In this document: piece by piece, positions 8,357 to 17,163 of the stretch | Layout of the letters: every line of letters begins with the position of its first letter | Position numbering within the stretch: position 1 is the stretch's first letter | DNA from: Nitrospiraceae bacterium | GTDB lineage: Bacteria > Nitrospirota > Nitrospiria > Nitrospirales > Nitrospiraceae | Length of the DNA: 64,000 nt | Assembly: GCA_013140715.1 (NCBI GenBank) | Contig: JABFSG010000062.1 | Span: forward strand, 1-64,000 | Direction: 5' to 3' | Notes under the pieces: generated by a model | Seen by the model: only the letters and a program-made list of their open reading frames with translations | Told to the model about the DNA's origin: nothing | Databases searched by the model: none | Program-made: the position numbers and the translations under genes

Positions 8357-9757
8357 CTACACGGTTTCAAAGGGAGAAGCAATGCCCTGGTAGGGAACGG
8401 CGGAGACTGGGAGAGAGCCGCGGTCTTGACCGGAGGCCGGTTGATCGGCATTGGGCCATGGCAGCGCGACCAACGTATTCCAGGTTCCACAGCTTCGGCA
8501 CCGACCGGACCATTCGGTCGATTCTTGCTGGCAGGCGGTACAGACATAGGGGACAACCACGCGCTTTTTGAAATGCAGCGCTTTCTTGAGTTCTATGACG
8601 GCCTCCTCCATCTGTTGCTTGCGGAGAAAGAGATTGGCCATGATCTTATGGTAATCGACCAATTGGTCCTGTATCCCTTCGACGGTCGAGAGGATGTCGA
8701 AGGCTTCATCGACCATTTCGAGTCGGTAGTAGAGCTTGCCCAAGTAGAATTGCAGGGCTGGGTTATTCGGGTCTTGCCGGAGAGCCTCTTGATAGACACG
8801 GATAATTTCGCTGGGTTCACCCTGTTCGAGAAAGAGTTCTTCCAGGCGGTGCAGAATAATGATACTGCGAGTTTTGGCATAGACCTTCTTGAGGATTTCG
8901 ACTGCCTGCTTGGTCTTCCCTTCTCGGATCAAGATTTCACCGATGCCGATATAGGCAGGCAAAAACGTCCGGTCTTTCTTAATGGCGCCGCGGAAGTAGC
9001 GTCGGGCCTTATCTGGGTGGCCACGTTCCAGGAGTTGGCGTCCGACCTCGTAGGTACAGCCGGTGAGGAGGTGGGTTGCGGCCTGGCGTTCCGGCTCCGG
9101 CAGGTTGGCCTTGAGGAGGCGATGTTGAATTTCGAGGGCCTCGCTCCATTTTTCGAGCCTGATCAACAGATCGCGCTTGCGGATGAGTGCGGTGAGGTTA
9201 TCCGGTTCGATCTTGAGCATCTTGTGCAGGGTCTGCAGCGCATCTTCATAGCGCTTGGCACCCTCCAAGTCGTTTGCCAATTCCAGTAGAATTTCGATGT
9301 TGCGATCGTCGACACGACTCGCTCGTTGATGGAGGCTGATGGCCTCAGCAAAGTTGCCTTCCGCGCGGTAAATGTTTCCCAGCCAGAGCAGCGAATCGAC
9401 ACGACTGGGGTCCATCGCTAGCGCCCGTTCGAACAGGCCAATGGCCTCCACAGTGCGCTTCGACATGAAAGCGTGGGTGCCGTCGCGATGGAGTGCATCG
9501 ATCTTTTCCTTGCGCCGCAACAGCCGCGTGTTGCGCCAGTTGCCGATGACGTGGGCAGTTTGCCTCATACCCACTGCCATGGCCACGAGCACGGCGCCCA
9601 CAGCCATGGAAAAGACAACGAGTGTGACAGGGCTCAGTTCGAACTGGATGGAAGGACTGGTCCGAACCGAGACCGTTCCGGGATTCAGTTCGCGGAAATA
9701 GCTATAGAGGAAGATGCCGGCGGCGATAAGGAAGATGGTGATGAGCAGTCGGAGCAT
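8357..9757 (-). CDS. lapB: LapB-like TPR protein with fused LapA-like membrane domain
   Basis: 466 residues. The N-terminal ~85 residues hold two membrane segments in a LapA/DUF1049-like arrangement (MLRLLITIFLIAAGIFLYSY and a second around PVTLVVFSMAVGAVLV). About eight TPR units follow (~85-390). A rubredoxin-like zinc knuckle closes the domain (CTACQQ and CRSCGTWNT). In E. coli, LapB controls LPS synthesis by steering FtsH to LpxC, and LapA is a separate small protein; here both appear in one chain. The last ~35 residues after the knuckle look disordered. Confidence 0.85.
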   Translation of the reverse strand: MLRLLITIFLIAAGIFLYSYFRELNPGTVSVRTSPSIQFELSPVTLVVFSMAVGAVLVAMAVGMRQTAHVIGNWRNTRLLRRKEKIDALHRDGTHAFMSKRTVEAIGLFERALAMDPSRVDSLLWLGNIYRAEGNFAEAISLHQRASRVDDRNIEILLELANDLEGAKRYEDALQTLHKMLKIEPDNLTALIRKRDLLIRLEKWSEALEIQHRLLKANLPEPERQAATHLLTGCTYEVGRQLLERGHPDKARRYFRGAIKKDRTFLPAYIGIGEILIREGKTKQAVEILKKVYAKTRSIIILHRLEELFLEQGEPSEIIRVYQEALRQDPNNPALQFYLGKLYYRLEMVDEAFDILSTVEGIQDQLVDYHKIMANLFLRKQQMEEAVIELKKALHFKKRVVVPYVCTACQQESTEWSGRCRSCGTWNTLVALPWPNADQPASGQDRGSLPVSAVPYQGIASPFETV

Positions 9758-9761
9758 CGGT

Positions 9762-10142
9762 CTAGGCCTTTGTTTTTACGGGTGCTTTTTTCCGTTTCAC
9801 GGGCCGTGCGACACCAGCCTGTTTTGTGGCCGGCGGTTTGTCTGGGATGGCAATACGCTTTGCGTCGGCCCACAACCGTTCGAGCGCGTAATGTTCCCGG
9901 ACATCTTGTCTGAAAATATGGGCGACGACATCGCCAAAATCCATCACGACCCACTGAGAGGATCGCTTGCCTTCGATGCTCAGCGGTTTGGAACCGGAGC
10001 GCGAGAGGATGCCGTCGATATGGTCTGCGATGGCGCCGGCTTGACGATCCGAATCCGCAGAGCCTATGACCAGGTAGTCGGCAACGGAGGTCAGCGGGGC
10101 TACCTGGAGGACGAGAGCATCGGTGGCCTTCTTATCCCGCAT
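9762..10142 (-). CDS. rsfS: Ribosome silencing factor
   Basis: 126 residues from the ATG at 10142. RsfS binds ribosomal protein L14 and blocks subunit joining when nutrients are low. Family marks are TSVADYLVIGSADSDRQ, SQWVVMDFGDVVAHIF and LERLWAD. The frame continues upstream with family-like residues (STALAIARAM), but I find no ATG, GTG or TTG there before it runs into the nadD 3' end. Either the short start is real or a non-standard start is used. The C-terminus is a lysine-rich tail. Confidence 0.88.
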   Translation of the reverse strand: MRDKKATDALVLQVAPLTSVADYLVIGSADSDRQAGAIADHIDGILSRSGSKPLSIEGKRSSQWVVMDFGDVVAHIFRQDVREHYALERLWADAKRIAIPDKPPATKQAGVARPVKRKKAPVKTKA

Positions 10143-10170
10143 GGCCCTGGCAATGGCGAGGGCCGTAGAC

Positions 10171-10917
10171 CTAGCTGTTTGTACGATCGCGCTCCTCTTG
10201 GTAGAGATGATGCTGGAGTATATAAGATTCCACTAAGGGCGGCAACAGATTTGCCACAGAGAGTCCTTGCCGGATTCGAGAGCGAACATCCGATGCAGAG
10301 ATCGGGCTGGGTGGGAGTTTGAGATAGATCAGGCGTTGGGTTCCAAGGGGCGTCTCGATTCGGGAAGTCTGTCCTGCATCCAAGTCCGTGAGCGACGAGT
10401 AGGGAATTGGCGGAAGCAACGAGATGGTTGAGAGGGAGCGAAACGATAGACCGGGCCTGGAGAGGACGACGAAGGAGCAGAGTTCCAACACTGTCAGAGG
10501 ATCGCGCCAGGATGGGAAATCCAGAAAGGCATCGAGCCCGATCAGGAAAAACAGTTGAGTGTGCGCTCCATATTCTTGCTGCAGCAGGCGAATGGTATCG
10601 ATGGAGTAGGACTTGCCTGACCGGCGGATTTCCACGTCCGAGATGGCGAAAAATGGGTCTGAGGCGATGGCAATACGAACCATCTCATAGCGGTCTTGCA
10701 CCGGCGCCAGACTGCCGGTTGGCTTATGGGGGGGGTGACTCGTGGGGATGAAGAGGATTCGGTCAAGTCCGAGGGCCTCGCGTGTCTGGCGTGCAATGGC
10801 CAGGTGGCCGCTATGCACTGGGTCAAAACTGCCGCCCAACAGCCCTAGGCGTGTACCAGTTGTTGGGTGCTGGGTGTTGGGTACTGAGGGTTGAGATTCA
10901 GAAACTGGTGACATCAT
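10171..10917 (-). CDS. nadD: Nicotinate-nucleotide adenylyltransferase
   Basis: 248 residues. Joins ATP and nicotinate mononucleotide to form deamido-NAD. The nucleotidyl-transferase signature GGSFDPVHSGHL is at residues ~29-40, followed by FIPTSHPPHKP; SYSIDTI and ISASDVRSRI (the ISSTxIR equivalent) come later. The first ~22 residues before LGLLGG are extra for the family. They are encoded by low-complexity DNA (TGGGTGCTGGGTGTTGGGTA on the plus strand), so a later start is possible. Confidence 0.93.
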   Translation of the reverse strand: MMSPVSESQPSVPNTQHPTTGTRLGLLGGSFDPVHSGHLAIARQTREALGLDRILFIPTSHPPHKPTGSLAPVQDRYEMVRIAIASDPFFAISDVEIRRSGKSYSIDTIRLLQQEYGAHTQLFFLIGLDAFLDFPSWRDPLTVLELCSFVVLSRPGLSFRSLSTISLLPPIPYSSLTDLDAGQTSRIETPLGTQRLIYLKLPPSPISASDVRSRIRQGLSVANLLPPLVESYILQHHLYQEERDRTNS

Positions 10918-10919
10918 AA

Positions 10920-10959
10920 CGCAGCGAGAGCAAAGCTGGCGGGATTTTTCAGCATCCGG
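10920..10959. repeat. Half copy of the dyad repeat family
   Basis: GCGAGAGCAAAGCTGGCGGG followed by ATTTTTCAGCATCC matches the right arm of the copies at 42881 and 49451. It lies exactly in the gap between the nadD start and the proB stop. The left arm is missing. Confidence 0.6.
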
Positions 10960-12081
10960 CTAGAGGATCACGAGGTTGTCCCGATGAATGACTTCCTCAT
11001 ATTCCTGCGGGCCGAGCTGCTGCTGAATCTCGGTTGTTTTGAGCCCTTTGATTCGTGCCAAGATGTCGGAAGAGAAGTTCACGAGTCCTTTGGCGAATTC
11101 CTTGCCCTCCTGGTCGAGACAAACGACCGCATCTCCCGATTCGAATGAACCACTGACGTTCAGGATGCCGGAAGCCAGTAGGCTCTTCCCGCGCATGGCT
11201 AGCGCCTCGACGGCTCCTGAGTCGAGAGTCAGAGTTCCGCGCGGCCTGAGGGTAAAGGCGATCCAATGTTTGCGGCTGGTGAAGCGGCGTTCCTTCGCGA
11301 GGAAGAGGCTGCCGCCTGATCCGCCGGCTAATACTTGTGGAAGGAGGCCTGGTTTTTGCCCGTTCAAGATCAAGGTCGCTACGCCATACTCACTGACTTT
11401 CTTGGCCGCTCGGATTTTCGTGGCCATGCCCCCGGTTCCTTCAAAAGTGGTGGACACGCCGGCTCGTTCCTCGATTTCTTGGGTAATCTCCGGGATCAAG
11501 GGGATCAGCGTGGCTGCCGGGTTCTTGCGCGGGTCTTCGGTAAATAGGCCGTCGATATCGGACAGGATGATGAGCAGTTCCGCGTCGACCAGATGGGCCA
11601 CTTCGGCCGCCAGGGTATCGTTATCTCCCACGCGGATTTCGTCCACTGCGACCGTATCGTTTTCATTGATGACGGGGATGACGCCGAAACCGATCAGCGC
11701 AGTCAGGGTGTGGCGTGCGTTGAGAAATCGCCTCCGGTCGGCGAGATCCTGGTGTGTGAGGAGAATTTGCGCCACCTTGACATCGACCCGCTCAAACGAT
11801 TTTTCATAGGCCCACATGAGCCGACTCTGGCCGACTGCCGCAGCCGCCTGCTTCATCGGGAGGTTCTTGGGGTATTCTTTGAGTCCTAACTTTTTGATGC
11901 CGGAAACAATCGCGCCGGAAGAGACGATCAAGATCTCACGTCCGTTTGACCGAAGTGCCGCGATCTCATCCGCGAGCCGATCGATCTGTTCGGGGCGCAG
12001 TCCTGTATCTCGGGACGCGACGAGACTGCTCCCAATCTTGATGACGATGCGGGTGGTTTCTTTTAGGAGTTTATCGCGCAT
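10960..12081 (-). CDS. proB: Glutamate 5-kinase
   Basis: 373 residues from the ATG at 12081. First step of proline synthesis: ATP plus glutamate gives glutamyl-5-phosphate. Kinase domain marks are TRIVIKIGSSLV, ILIVSSGAIVSG, VPVINENDTV-like VIPVINENDTV and GTGGMATKIRAAK. A C-terminal PUA domain follows (about 275-370). The start overlaps the obgE 3' end by 19 bp. The frame is open 30 codons further upstream, but this ATG precedes the family start MRDKLLKETTRIVIK. Confidence 0.95.
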   Translation of the reverse strand: MRDKLLKETTRIVIKIGSSLVASRDTGLRPEQIDRLADEIAALRSNGREILIVSSGAIVSGIKKLGLKEYPKNLPMKQAAAAVGQSRLMWAYEKSFERVDVKVAQILLTHQDLADRRRFLNARHTLTALIGFGVIPVINENDTVAVDEIRVGDNDTLAAEVAHLVDAELLIILSDIDGLFTEDPRKNPAATLIPLIPEITQEIEERAGVSTTFEGTGGMATKIRAAKKVSEYGVATLILNGQKPGLLPQVLAGGSGGSLFLAKERRFTSRKHWIAFTLRPRGTLTLDSGAVEALAMRGKSLLASGILNVSGSFESGDAVVCLDQEGKEFAKGLVNFSSDILARIKGLKTTEIQQQLGPQEYEEVIHRDNLVIL

Positions 12082-13088
12082 GGTGCGGTTCGAAGCTTCG
12101 CCACCTGTTGCCCGACATAGGTGACAAGTTCCGTCAGTCCTTCTCTCGTGGCGGCAGAGATCTGGAGGCATGGATACCCGTGACCCGCACAGTACTTCTG
12201 TAACTCGCTTAGGCGTGCTTTGTCGCCAGCCAGGTCGATTTTCGTTGCGATCACCGCGAAGGGACGTGTGGTGATTGGCTCATCGTAGGCGGCTAACTCC
12301 TGACGCATGATCTCGAAGGTCTTGACAGGCTCATCGGGAGCCCATTCCGACACATCGATCATGTGCAGCAAAAATGACGTGCGTTCGATATGCCGAAGAA
12401 ATTGGAATCCCAATCCCTTTCCCTCATGGGCGCCTTCGATGATTCCCGGAATGTCGGCAACGGCAAAACTTTCTTTTTCTCCCCAGCGGACGATCCCTAG
12501 GTTGGGGGTCAGTGTGGTGAAGGGGTAATCGGCGATCTTCGGCCGCGCTGCTGAGATTGCGGCGATGAGCGTCGATTTTCCGGCATTGGGAAAACCCACG
12601 AGTCCGACATCGGCCAACAGTTTCAGCTCGAGTCTGAGCGATCGCTCTTCGCTTTCCGTGCCGGTTTCAAATTCCGTGGGTGTGCGATTGGTGGAGGTGG
12701 CGAAATGGCTATTCCCTCGTCCGCCACGGCCCCCGTGAGCTCCTACAAACCGTTGCCCAGGGGCGACTAGGTCTGCCAGCAACTCACCGGTTTGATCATC
12801 GAAGATGACGGTGCCGACTGGAAGTGCGACTACCACATCTGCGCCGGTCCTTCCGGAGCAATTGGCGGCGCCACCCTGGCGACCGGCTTCGGCTTCGTAG
12901 TGTTTCTGATATCGGAGGTCGAGGAGTGTGGTCATGCGAGGCGATGCTTCAAACACGACGTGGCCTCCATGGCCGCCATCGCCACCGTCAGGCCCCCCGC
13001 GCGGCACGAATTTTTCTCGACGAAAGCTGCATGAACCGTCGCCACCTCGTCCGGCTTTGATATGGATACGGACTTCATCGACGAACAT
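12063..13088 (-). CDS. obgE: Obg-family GTPase
   Basis: 341 residues. Essential GTPase tied to 50S ribosome maturation and stress control. The glycine-rich Obg fold is at residues 1-158 (GRGGDGSCSFRREKFVPRGG). The G domain then shows the P-loop GFPNAGKST, DIPGIIEG and TKIDLA. Located between the L27/L21 genes and proB, a common bacterial arrangement. It has no long C-terminal extension. Confidence 0.97.
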   Translation of the reverse strand: MFVDEVRIHIKAGRGGDGSCSFRREKFVPRGGPDGGDGGHGGHVVFEASPRMTTLLDLRYQKHYEAEAGRQGGAANCSGRTGADVVVALPVGTVIFDDQTGELLADLVAPGQRFVGAHGGRGGRGNSHFATSTNRTPTEFETGTESEERSLRLELKLLADVGLVGFPNAGKSTLIAAISAARPKIADYPFTTLTPNLGIVRWGEKESFAVADIPGIIEGAHEGKGLGFQFLRHIERTSFLLHMIDVSEWAPDEPVKTFEIMRQELAAYDEPITTRPFAVIATKIDLAGDKARLSELQKYCAGHGYPCLQISAATREGLTELVTYVGQQVAKLRTAPCAINS

Positions 13089-13213
13089 CGGCGCACCGTT
13101 TCAGCGTGATGGCTATGTAGGCATGATCTATGAGGAACATCCCGTTGCATCCCCACTCATGCCGGGAGTCCTTGCAGTAACCAAACTGTGGCGAGAAGAA
13201 AAAGAGAGATGCG

Positions 13214-13477
13214 CTATGACACTGAAGGCACGGAGTAGACACTGATCTTCTGTCGTCCGCGGCCACGTTCGAACTTCACGATTCCCGTGATGCGAGCGAA
13301 GAGGGTGTGGTCTTTGCCCAGTCCCACGTTGAATCCGGGGAAGAACTTCGTCCCTCGCTGGCGGATCAGAATTGACCCAGCCTTCACGGTCTCTCCGCCA
13401 TAGGCCTTGACCCCAAGATATTGCGGATTGCTATCGCGCCCGTTTCTAGTTGATCCGCCGCCTTTATTTGTTGCCAT
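13214..13477 (-). CDS. rpmA: 50S ribosomal protein L27
   Basis: 87 residues. The N-terminus [19 protein letters not shown] and the [20 protein letters not shown] block are diagnostic for L27. Follows rplU after a 12-bp gap in the usual L21-L27 pair. The 125 bp to obgE hold no gene. Confidence 0.97.
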   Translation of the reverse strand: MATNKGGGSTRNGRDSNPQYLGVKAYGGETVKAGSILIRQRGTKFFPGFNVGLGKDHTLFARITGIVKFERGRGRQKISVYSVPSVS

Positions 13478-13489
13478 GACTGATCCTCG

Positions 13490-13804
13490 TTAGGCCGTTT
13501 CGATACCGGTAATACGCAATTTGGTAAAGCCCTGGCGATGGCCATTGGTCCGCCGATAGTTCTTGCGCCGTTGTTTCTTGAAGATGGTGATGGAGCGGGT
13601 TCGACCCTGGTTGATGATTTCGGCCTTGACGGTGGCCCCTTTGACCAAGGGTTGCCCAATGGTCAGCCCTGTGTCGCCGTGAACCAGGCGAACCTGGCTG
13701 AGTTCGATGGTCCCTCCAACCTCGCCAGGAAGGGACTCTACCTGGACCAATGAACCAGTTTCAACTCGATACTGCTTGCCGCCTGTCTCAATAATTGCGT
13801 ACAT
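13490..13804 (-). CDS. rplU: 50S ribosomal protein L21
   Basis: 104 residues. MYAIIETGGKQYRVETGSLV at the start and KKQRRKNYRRTNGHRQ near the end identify L21. It is the first gene of the long minus-strand run leading to bioB, and a promoter lies directly upstream. Confidence 0.97.
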   Translation of the reverse strand: MYAIIETGGKQYRVETGSLVQVESLPGEVGGTIELSQVRLVHGDTGLTIGQPLVKGATVKAEIINQGRTRSITIFKKQRRKNYRRTNGHRQGFTKLRITGIETA

Positions 13805-13833
13805 AAGCCCTTATCTCCGTTAGGGAAGATGAC

Positions 13834-13863
13834 TGTGTAGCATAGGGGTTTGAGGCCTGTCAA
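13834..13863 (-). promoter_or_regulatory. Probable promoter of rplU
   Basis: On the minus strand a perfect TTGACA (13863-13858) is followed by a TATGCTACACA region that can supply a -10, about 30-55 bp before rplU. The rest of 13864-14198 shows no gene or RNA that I can support. Confidence 0.5.
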
Positions 13864-14198
13864 GGTAAAGGCCTGGGAAACTATGGTTTGTATGAATTAA
13901 TGAGTGAGTCAGTCTTAGCCTGATATAACTGATTAAGAGGGGAGTTCTGAGTGCAATCCAGTACTTTTGCAACAAAATGCCGTATCCATTGGGCGCCTGA
14001 AACGGTGCTATGCTAGAGGCCATAGCGGTTGAAATTTTCGAATGAGCGATCCTCAGATTACTGGAGGTAGCAGGCTTTGGGGCAATACAGCTCCCTGCTG
14101 CCGACGCAGGTTGACGAAGCACGATCCTAGGGCACCCTGGTTTGTTTCTGCGGAGGCTGGGTGGAAAAGAGCACAGTCACCAAGAGGAGGGGCGCATC

Positions 14199-14345
14199 AT
14201 GAATCATGTTGTCCTCCATGATGTCCGAGCTGGGTTTTTTCTGATGGTGGGGTTGGCCATGTTGGCCTTCATCTGTGCGGTGGCTGCATTGAGTACTGTT
14301 CTACGCCCGGACCGATGGGCTGACCGCAAGCCAGTGCAATTCTAG
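14199..14345 (+). CDS. Small single-pass membrane protein
   Basis: 48 residues. The ATG at 14199 has a strong ribosome site (AGAGGAGG). Residues ~12-34 form one hydrophobic helix (FFLMVGLAMLAFICAVAAL), followed by a short basic tail ending RKPVQF. An in-frame TTG at 14142 would add 19 residues without support. I recognise no family. It stands alone between rplU and pal. Confidence 0.6.
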   Translation: MNHVVLHDVRAGFFLMVGLAMLAFICAVAALSTVLRPDRWADRKPVQF

Positions 14346-14557
14346 GCCTTTTTCTCTCTGTCCATTCGTTCTTGGTGCTTAGAAGAGGAGTGTCGGACGC
14401 CTCTAGATCTGCTTCCTGCCAGGCCTGAAGTCCGCTTTCCAGTAACTCGCTAATTCAAGCAAAATAGCTGCGATTTTTGCTGGACGTCATCTTTTTCTAC
14501 AGGTGCTATATTTGACCTACGCTGGCGAAATATTATTCCAAAGATGGGAGAACAATC

Positions 14558-15175
14558 ATGATCGGAAATCCAATGAAAACAGCTGCCGTGGCAGCAATGG
14601 GGCTCGTTCTATTGGTTGGTCAGGGTTGTAGTATGAAATGGTTGCAGTCCGATGGAGAAACGGGGGCAGGGACCGCACAGAAAGGTGGTTCAAGCGGAGC
14701 ACTAAGCGGGTTCTCTCAGAATCCCGCTGAAGAGCGTTTGGGGAAAGGCGGTGAGATTGCCTCTCTTGCCTCCTCTGGTGGGCTGACCGCCCGTCAGCGT
14801 GCGGAAATAACCAGAGAGGAAAAAGCAGCTATCGAAGCCGGCTTACAGGATGTGTTCTTCGGCTATGACCAGTGGACGCTTTCGGATACAGGAATGGAGG
14901 CTTTGAATCACGACGCACAGTGGCTCAAGGACCATCCGGGTGCTGTGATGAAGGTCGAGGGTCACGCAGATGAGCGGGGCACGGCCGATTACAACGTTGT
15001 CTTGGGTGATAAAAGAGCCAAGGCTGCGCGCAGCTATTTGGTCGAGTCGGGTGTGAGCCCCAAACAGCTGGCGATCGTGTCCTACGGCAAGGCGCGCCCT
15101 TTCTGCTCGGAGCCTTCTGAGTCCTGCTATCAGCAGAATCGTCGCGGCCATGTCTTGTTAAATATGAAGAAGTAA
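14558..15175 (+). CDS. pal: Peptidoglycan-associated lipoprotein (Pal/OmpA-type)
   Basis: 205 residues. A lipoprotein signal ends in VGQGC (lipidation at C24). A low-complexity linker (~25-95) precedes an OmpA/Pal domain with VFFGYDQWTLSD, VEGHADERGTADYN and LGDKRAKAARSYL, which bind peptidoglycan through diaminopimelate. Anchors the outer membrane to the cell wall, normally with TolAB, whose genes are not in this window. A GC-rich hairpin follows the stop. There is a good ribosome site (GATGGGAG) before the ATG. Confidence 0.9.
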   Translation: MIGNPMKTAAVAAMGLVLLVGQGCSMKWLQSDGETGAGTAQKGGSSGALSGFSQNPAEERLGKGGEIASLASSGGLTARQRAEITREEKAAIEAGLQDVFFGYDQWTLSDTGMEALNHDAQWLKDHPGAVMKVEGHADERGTADYNVVLGDKRAKAARSYLVESGVSPKQLAIVSYGKARPFCSEPSESCYQQNRRGHVLLNMKK

Positions 15176-15196
15176 TCTAGCCGATACAGCCTCCAA

Positions 15197-15232
15197 GGAA
15201 CCCCGGCGCCTCTTCATACGGCCCGGGGTTCC
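15197..15232 (+). terminator. Probable terminator of pal
   Basis: Perfect 10-bp stem GGAACCCCGG / CCGGGGTTCC with a 16-nt loop, followed by a short T-rich stretch (TCGTTTAATT). It lies 22 bp after the pal stop. Confidence 0.65.
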
Positions 15233-15263
15233 TCGTTTAATTGGGATGAGACAGGGTGGCTCT

Positions 15264-15650
15264 ATGAAAACTAAGCGAGATTCTGGTACGAAGCATTTTC
15301 AGCCTCGCATTATAAAGGAGAAGTCTTGTACAGAGCAGCGCCAACAGCCACGTTTTACGTCCCAGTTTAGAAGCATCTTTTCAGGCGGGCAACAAGAAGG
15401 CCAAGGTCGGACGCTGGATCTTTCTACCGGTGGATGTAGAATCGAAACGGATGTACCGGTTACGTTGGGGGCTGCATTTGAGTGCCGCATCTACGTCCCA
15501 GGGCTTGACTGGCCTTTGCGAATCGACGAAGCCCAAGTACGGTGGATCAAGGCCGGGACGTTTGGAATCCAGTTTACGAAGATTCAGCCGGACGAGGGGG
15601 CAAAACTCGAGCGTGTCATTGCCAGTCTCAACGAAGAACTTAGTGCGTAG
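15264..15650 (+). CDS. PilZ-domain protein (c-di-GMP binding)
   Basis: 128 residues from the ATG at 15264, which has an AGGGTGG ribosome site; an upstream ATG at 15246 would add six residues. The PilZ pattern is clear: the RxxxR-like EQRQQPRF (about 30-37) and DLSTGGCRIE (the D/NxSxxG motif, about 57-66). These two sites grip cyclic di-GMP. It has no other domain, so it is probably a stand-alone c-di-GMP adaptor. Confidence 0.8.
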   Translation: MKTKRDSGTKHFQPRIIKEKSCTEQRQQPRFTSQFRSIFSGGQQEGQGRTLDLSTGGCRIETDVPVTLGAAFECRIYVPGLDWPLRIDEAQVRWIKAGTFGIQFTKIQPDEGAKLERVIASLNEELSA

Positions 15651-15683
15651 CCTTTCTCCTTCCCCTTTTCTTCCCACTGATTC

Positions 15684-15700
15684 AGACGATTCGATCGTCT
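15684..15700. promoter_or_regulatory. 17-bp inverted repeat
   Basis: AGACGAT-TCG-ATCGTCT is a perfect palindrome around a 3-bp centre, between the PilZ gene and msrA. It could be an operator for msrA or a weak terminator hairpin for the PilZ gene. There is no T-run. Confidence 0.35.
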
Positions 15701-15852
15701 CTCATCGACTGCTAAGCTTGAGAATTTCTGCGCTGGCCGACGGAGCTGTTCGCAGCTTCTGGGCGTGTATGATATAAGGCGTAGTAGGAATCTGAACGAA
15801 AGTGGCGCCTTCCAGGACTCGTTTTCAGACCGGGTAATCAGAGATCTGCACG

Positions 15853-16416
15853 GTGGATCAGGCTACATCGACGGCACAGAAAGGATTCAGTATCGCAACC
15901 GTGGCCGGCGGTTGCTTTTGGTGCCTCGAAGCGGTTTTTGACCAAATGAAGGGTGTGGTGGCGGTCGAGTCCGGTTATATCGGCGGTCAAGTAGACCAGC
16001 CGACCTATGAAGCAGTCTGTAGCGGCAGGACTGGCCACGCAGAAGCGGTTCGCATCACGTTCGATCCCACCGTCGTCAGCTATCGTGAGCTGCTTGAGGT
16101 GTTCTTTGTCATTCACGATCCTACAACACTCAATCGGCAAGGTCATGATACCGGGACGCAATACCGGTCTGCGGTTTTCTTCCATACGGCGGAACAGAAG
16201 CAGATAGCTGAGGAAGTGATTGAAGCAGTGACGAAAGAGAAGCTCTATGCTAACCAGATCGTGACGGAAATTACTCCTGCCGCGACCTGGTACGAAGCCG
16301 AGATCTATCACCAAGAATATTTTGTGCGAAATCCATTCCAAGGCTACTGTACAGCTGTCGTTGGACCGAAAGTCGTCAAGTTCCGTAAACAATTTACTTC
16401 GAAGTTGAAGCCGTAA
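15853..16416 (+). CDS. msrA: Peptide methionine sulfoxide reductase A
   Basis: 187 residues, GTG start. Reduces the S-form of methionine sulfoxide in oxidised proteins. The catalytic GGCFWCLE motif is at about residues 19-26. GYIGGQ, EAVCSGRTGHAEAV and NRQGHDTGTQYRS are family marks. A candidate resolving cysteine sits near the C-terminus (FQGYC). Faces the mtnC end in a tail-to-tail arrangement. Confidence 0.95.
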   Translation: MDQATSTAQKGFSIATVAGGCFWCLEAVFDQMKGVVAVESGYIGGQVDQPTYEAVCSGRTGHAEAVRITFDPTVVSYRELLEVFFVIHDPTTLNRQGHDTGTQYRSAVFFHTAEQKQIAEEVIEAVTKEKLYANQIVTEITPAATWYEAEIYHQEYFVRNPFQGYCTAVVGPKVVKFRKQFTSKLKP

Positions 16417-16466
16417 CTCTTGCCACGTTTATCGGTACACTCCGAACAATTCGTCAATAGTAGGTT

Positions 16467-17156
16467 CTATCTTTCGAGGGAAAGGTGAGTGAGGTCAGGA
16501 TGAATAGGGTGACGGCTGCCTGAATCTGTTCCAGGCCGTACGATGTGGGCTGTCCTGAACCCGGTCAATGCGGCGGCATCCAGCTCGAGCTCTGCGTCCG
16601 ACAGAAAAAGAATATCATGGGGCGGTAGACCGATCTGTTCGCTGATCGTACGGTAGCTGGAAGCTGTTTTCTTCTCCCCGACGCTTGTATCGAAAAAATG
16701 CTCAAACAACGGGGTGACGTCCCCGACGTTGGTATGTGCAAAGAGGAGCTTTTGCGCCTGTTCAGAACCAGATGAGTAGATTCCCAGGCGGATGCCGCTC
16801 TCGCGCCATTGTGTTAAGGCAGGCAGGACGTCGCCATATAGTTCCGGCACAAAAGCCCCCTGCCGATAACCTTCGTCCCAGATCATCCCTTGCAGTGCTT
16901 TGAGGCAAGCCAGTTTTCGGTCCTGATCGATCCAGCCCGTTAGCATGACAGGCAGATCCTCGTGCCCAGGGCGGGTACCTGTTTCCTGCTCGATAGTATC
17001 CTGACATGCTGTGGTCCATCGGAGCACAGTGGGGTCATGCCGCCGCTCTTTGAGAAAGGGGGAGAGACGGTGTTTCGCAAAGGGGAAGAGGACCTCGCGG
17101 ACAAAGGTCACCGAAATAAGTGTGCCTTCGATGTCCATGAGAATGTATCGGACCAT
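16467..17156 (-). CDS. mtnC: Enolase-phosphatase E1 (methionine salvage)
   Basis: 229 residues. HAD-family enzyme that enolises and dephosphorylates diketo-methylthiopentyl phosphate to acireductone. HAD motif I is MDIEGT, motif II is IYSSGS, and motif III/IV residues lie in GEKKTASSY and FLSDAELELDAA. The usual TTT after EGT is LIS here. It follows mtnD by 7 bp, so mtnB-mtnD-mtnC form an operon in reaction-compatible order. Confidence 0.93.
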   Translation of the reverse strand: MVRYILMDIEGTLISVTFVREVLFPFAKHRLSPFLKERRHDPTVLRWTTACQDTIEQETGTRPGHEDLPVMLTGWIDQDRKLACLKALQGMIWDEGYRQGAFVPELYGDVLPALTQWRESGIRLGIYSSGSEQAQKLLFAHTNVGDVTPLFEHFFDTSVGEKKTASSYRTISEQIGLPPHDILFLSDAELELDAAALTGFRTAHIVRPGTDSGSRHPIHPDLTHLSLER

Positions 17157-17163
17157 GAAGTTG

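Noticed and set aside
13820-14122. 100-codon minus-strand frame upstream of rplU
   Set aside because: Low-complexity composition, no ribosome site, and it overlaps the predicted rplU promoter.
14041-14198. Possible structured RNA before the 48-residue membrane protein
   Set aside because: I could not fold a cloverleaf or match the tRNA T-loop, SRP, 6S or RNase P core sequences; nothing specific remained.
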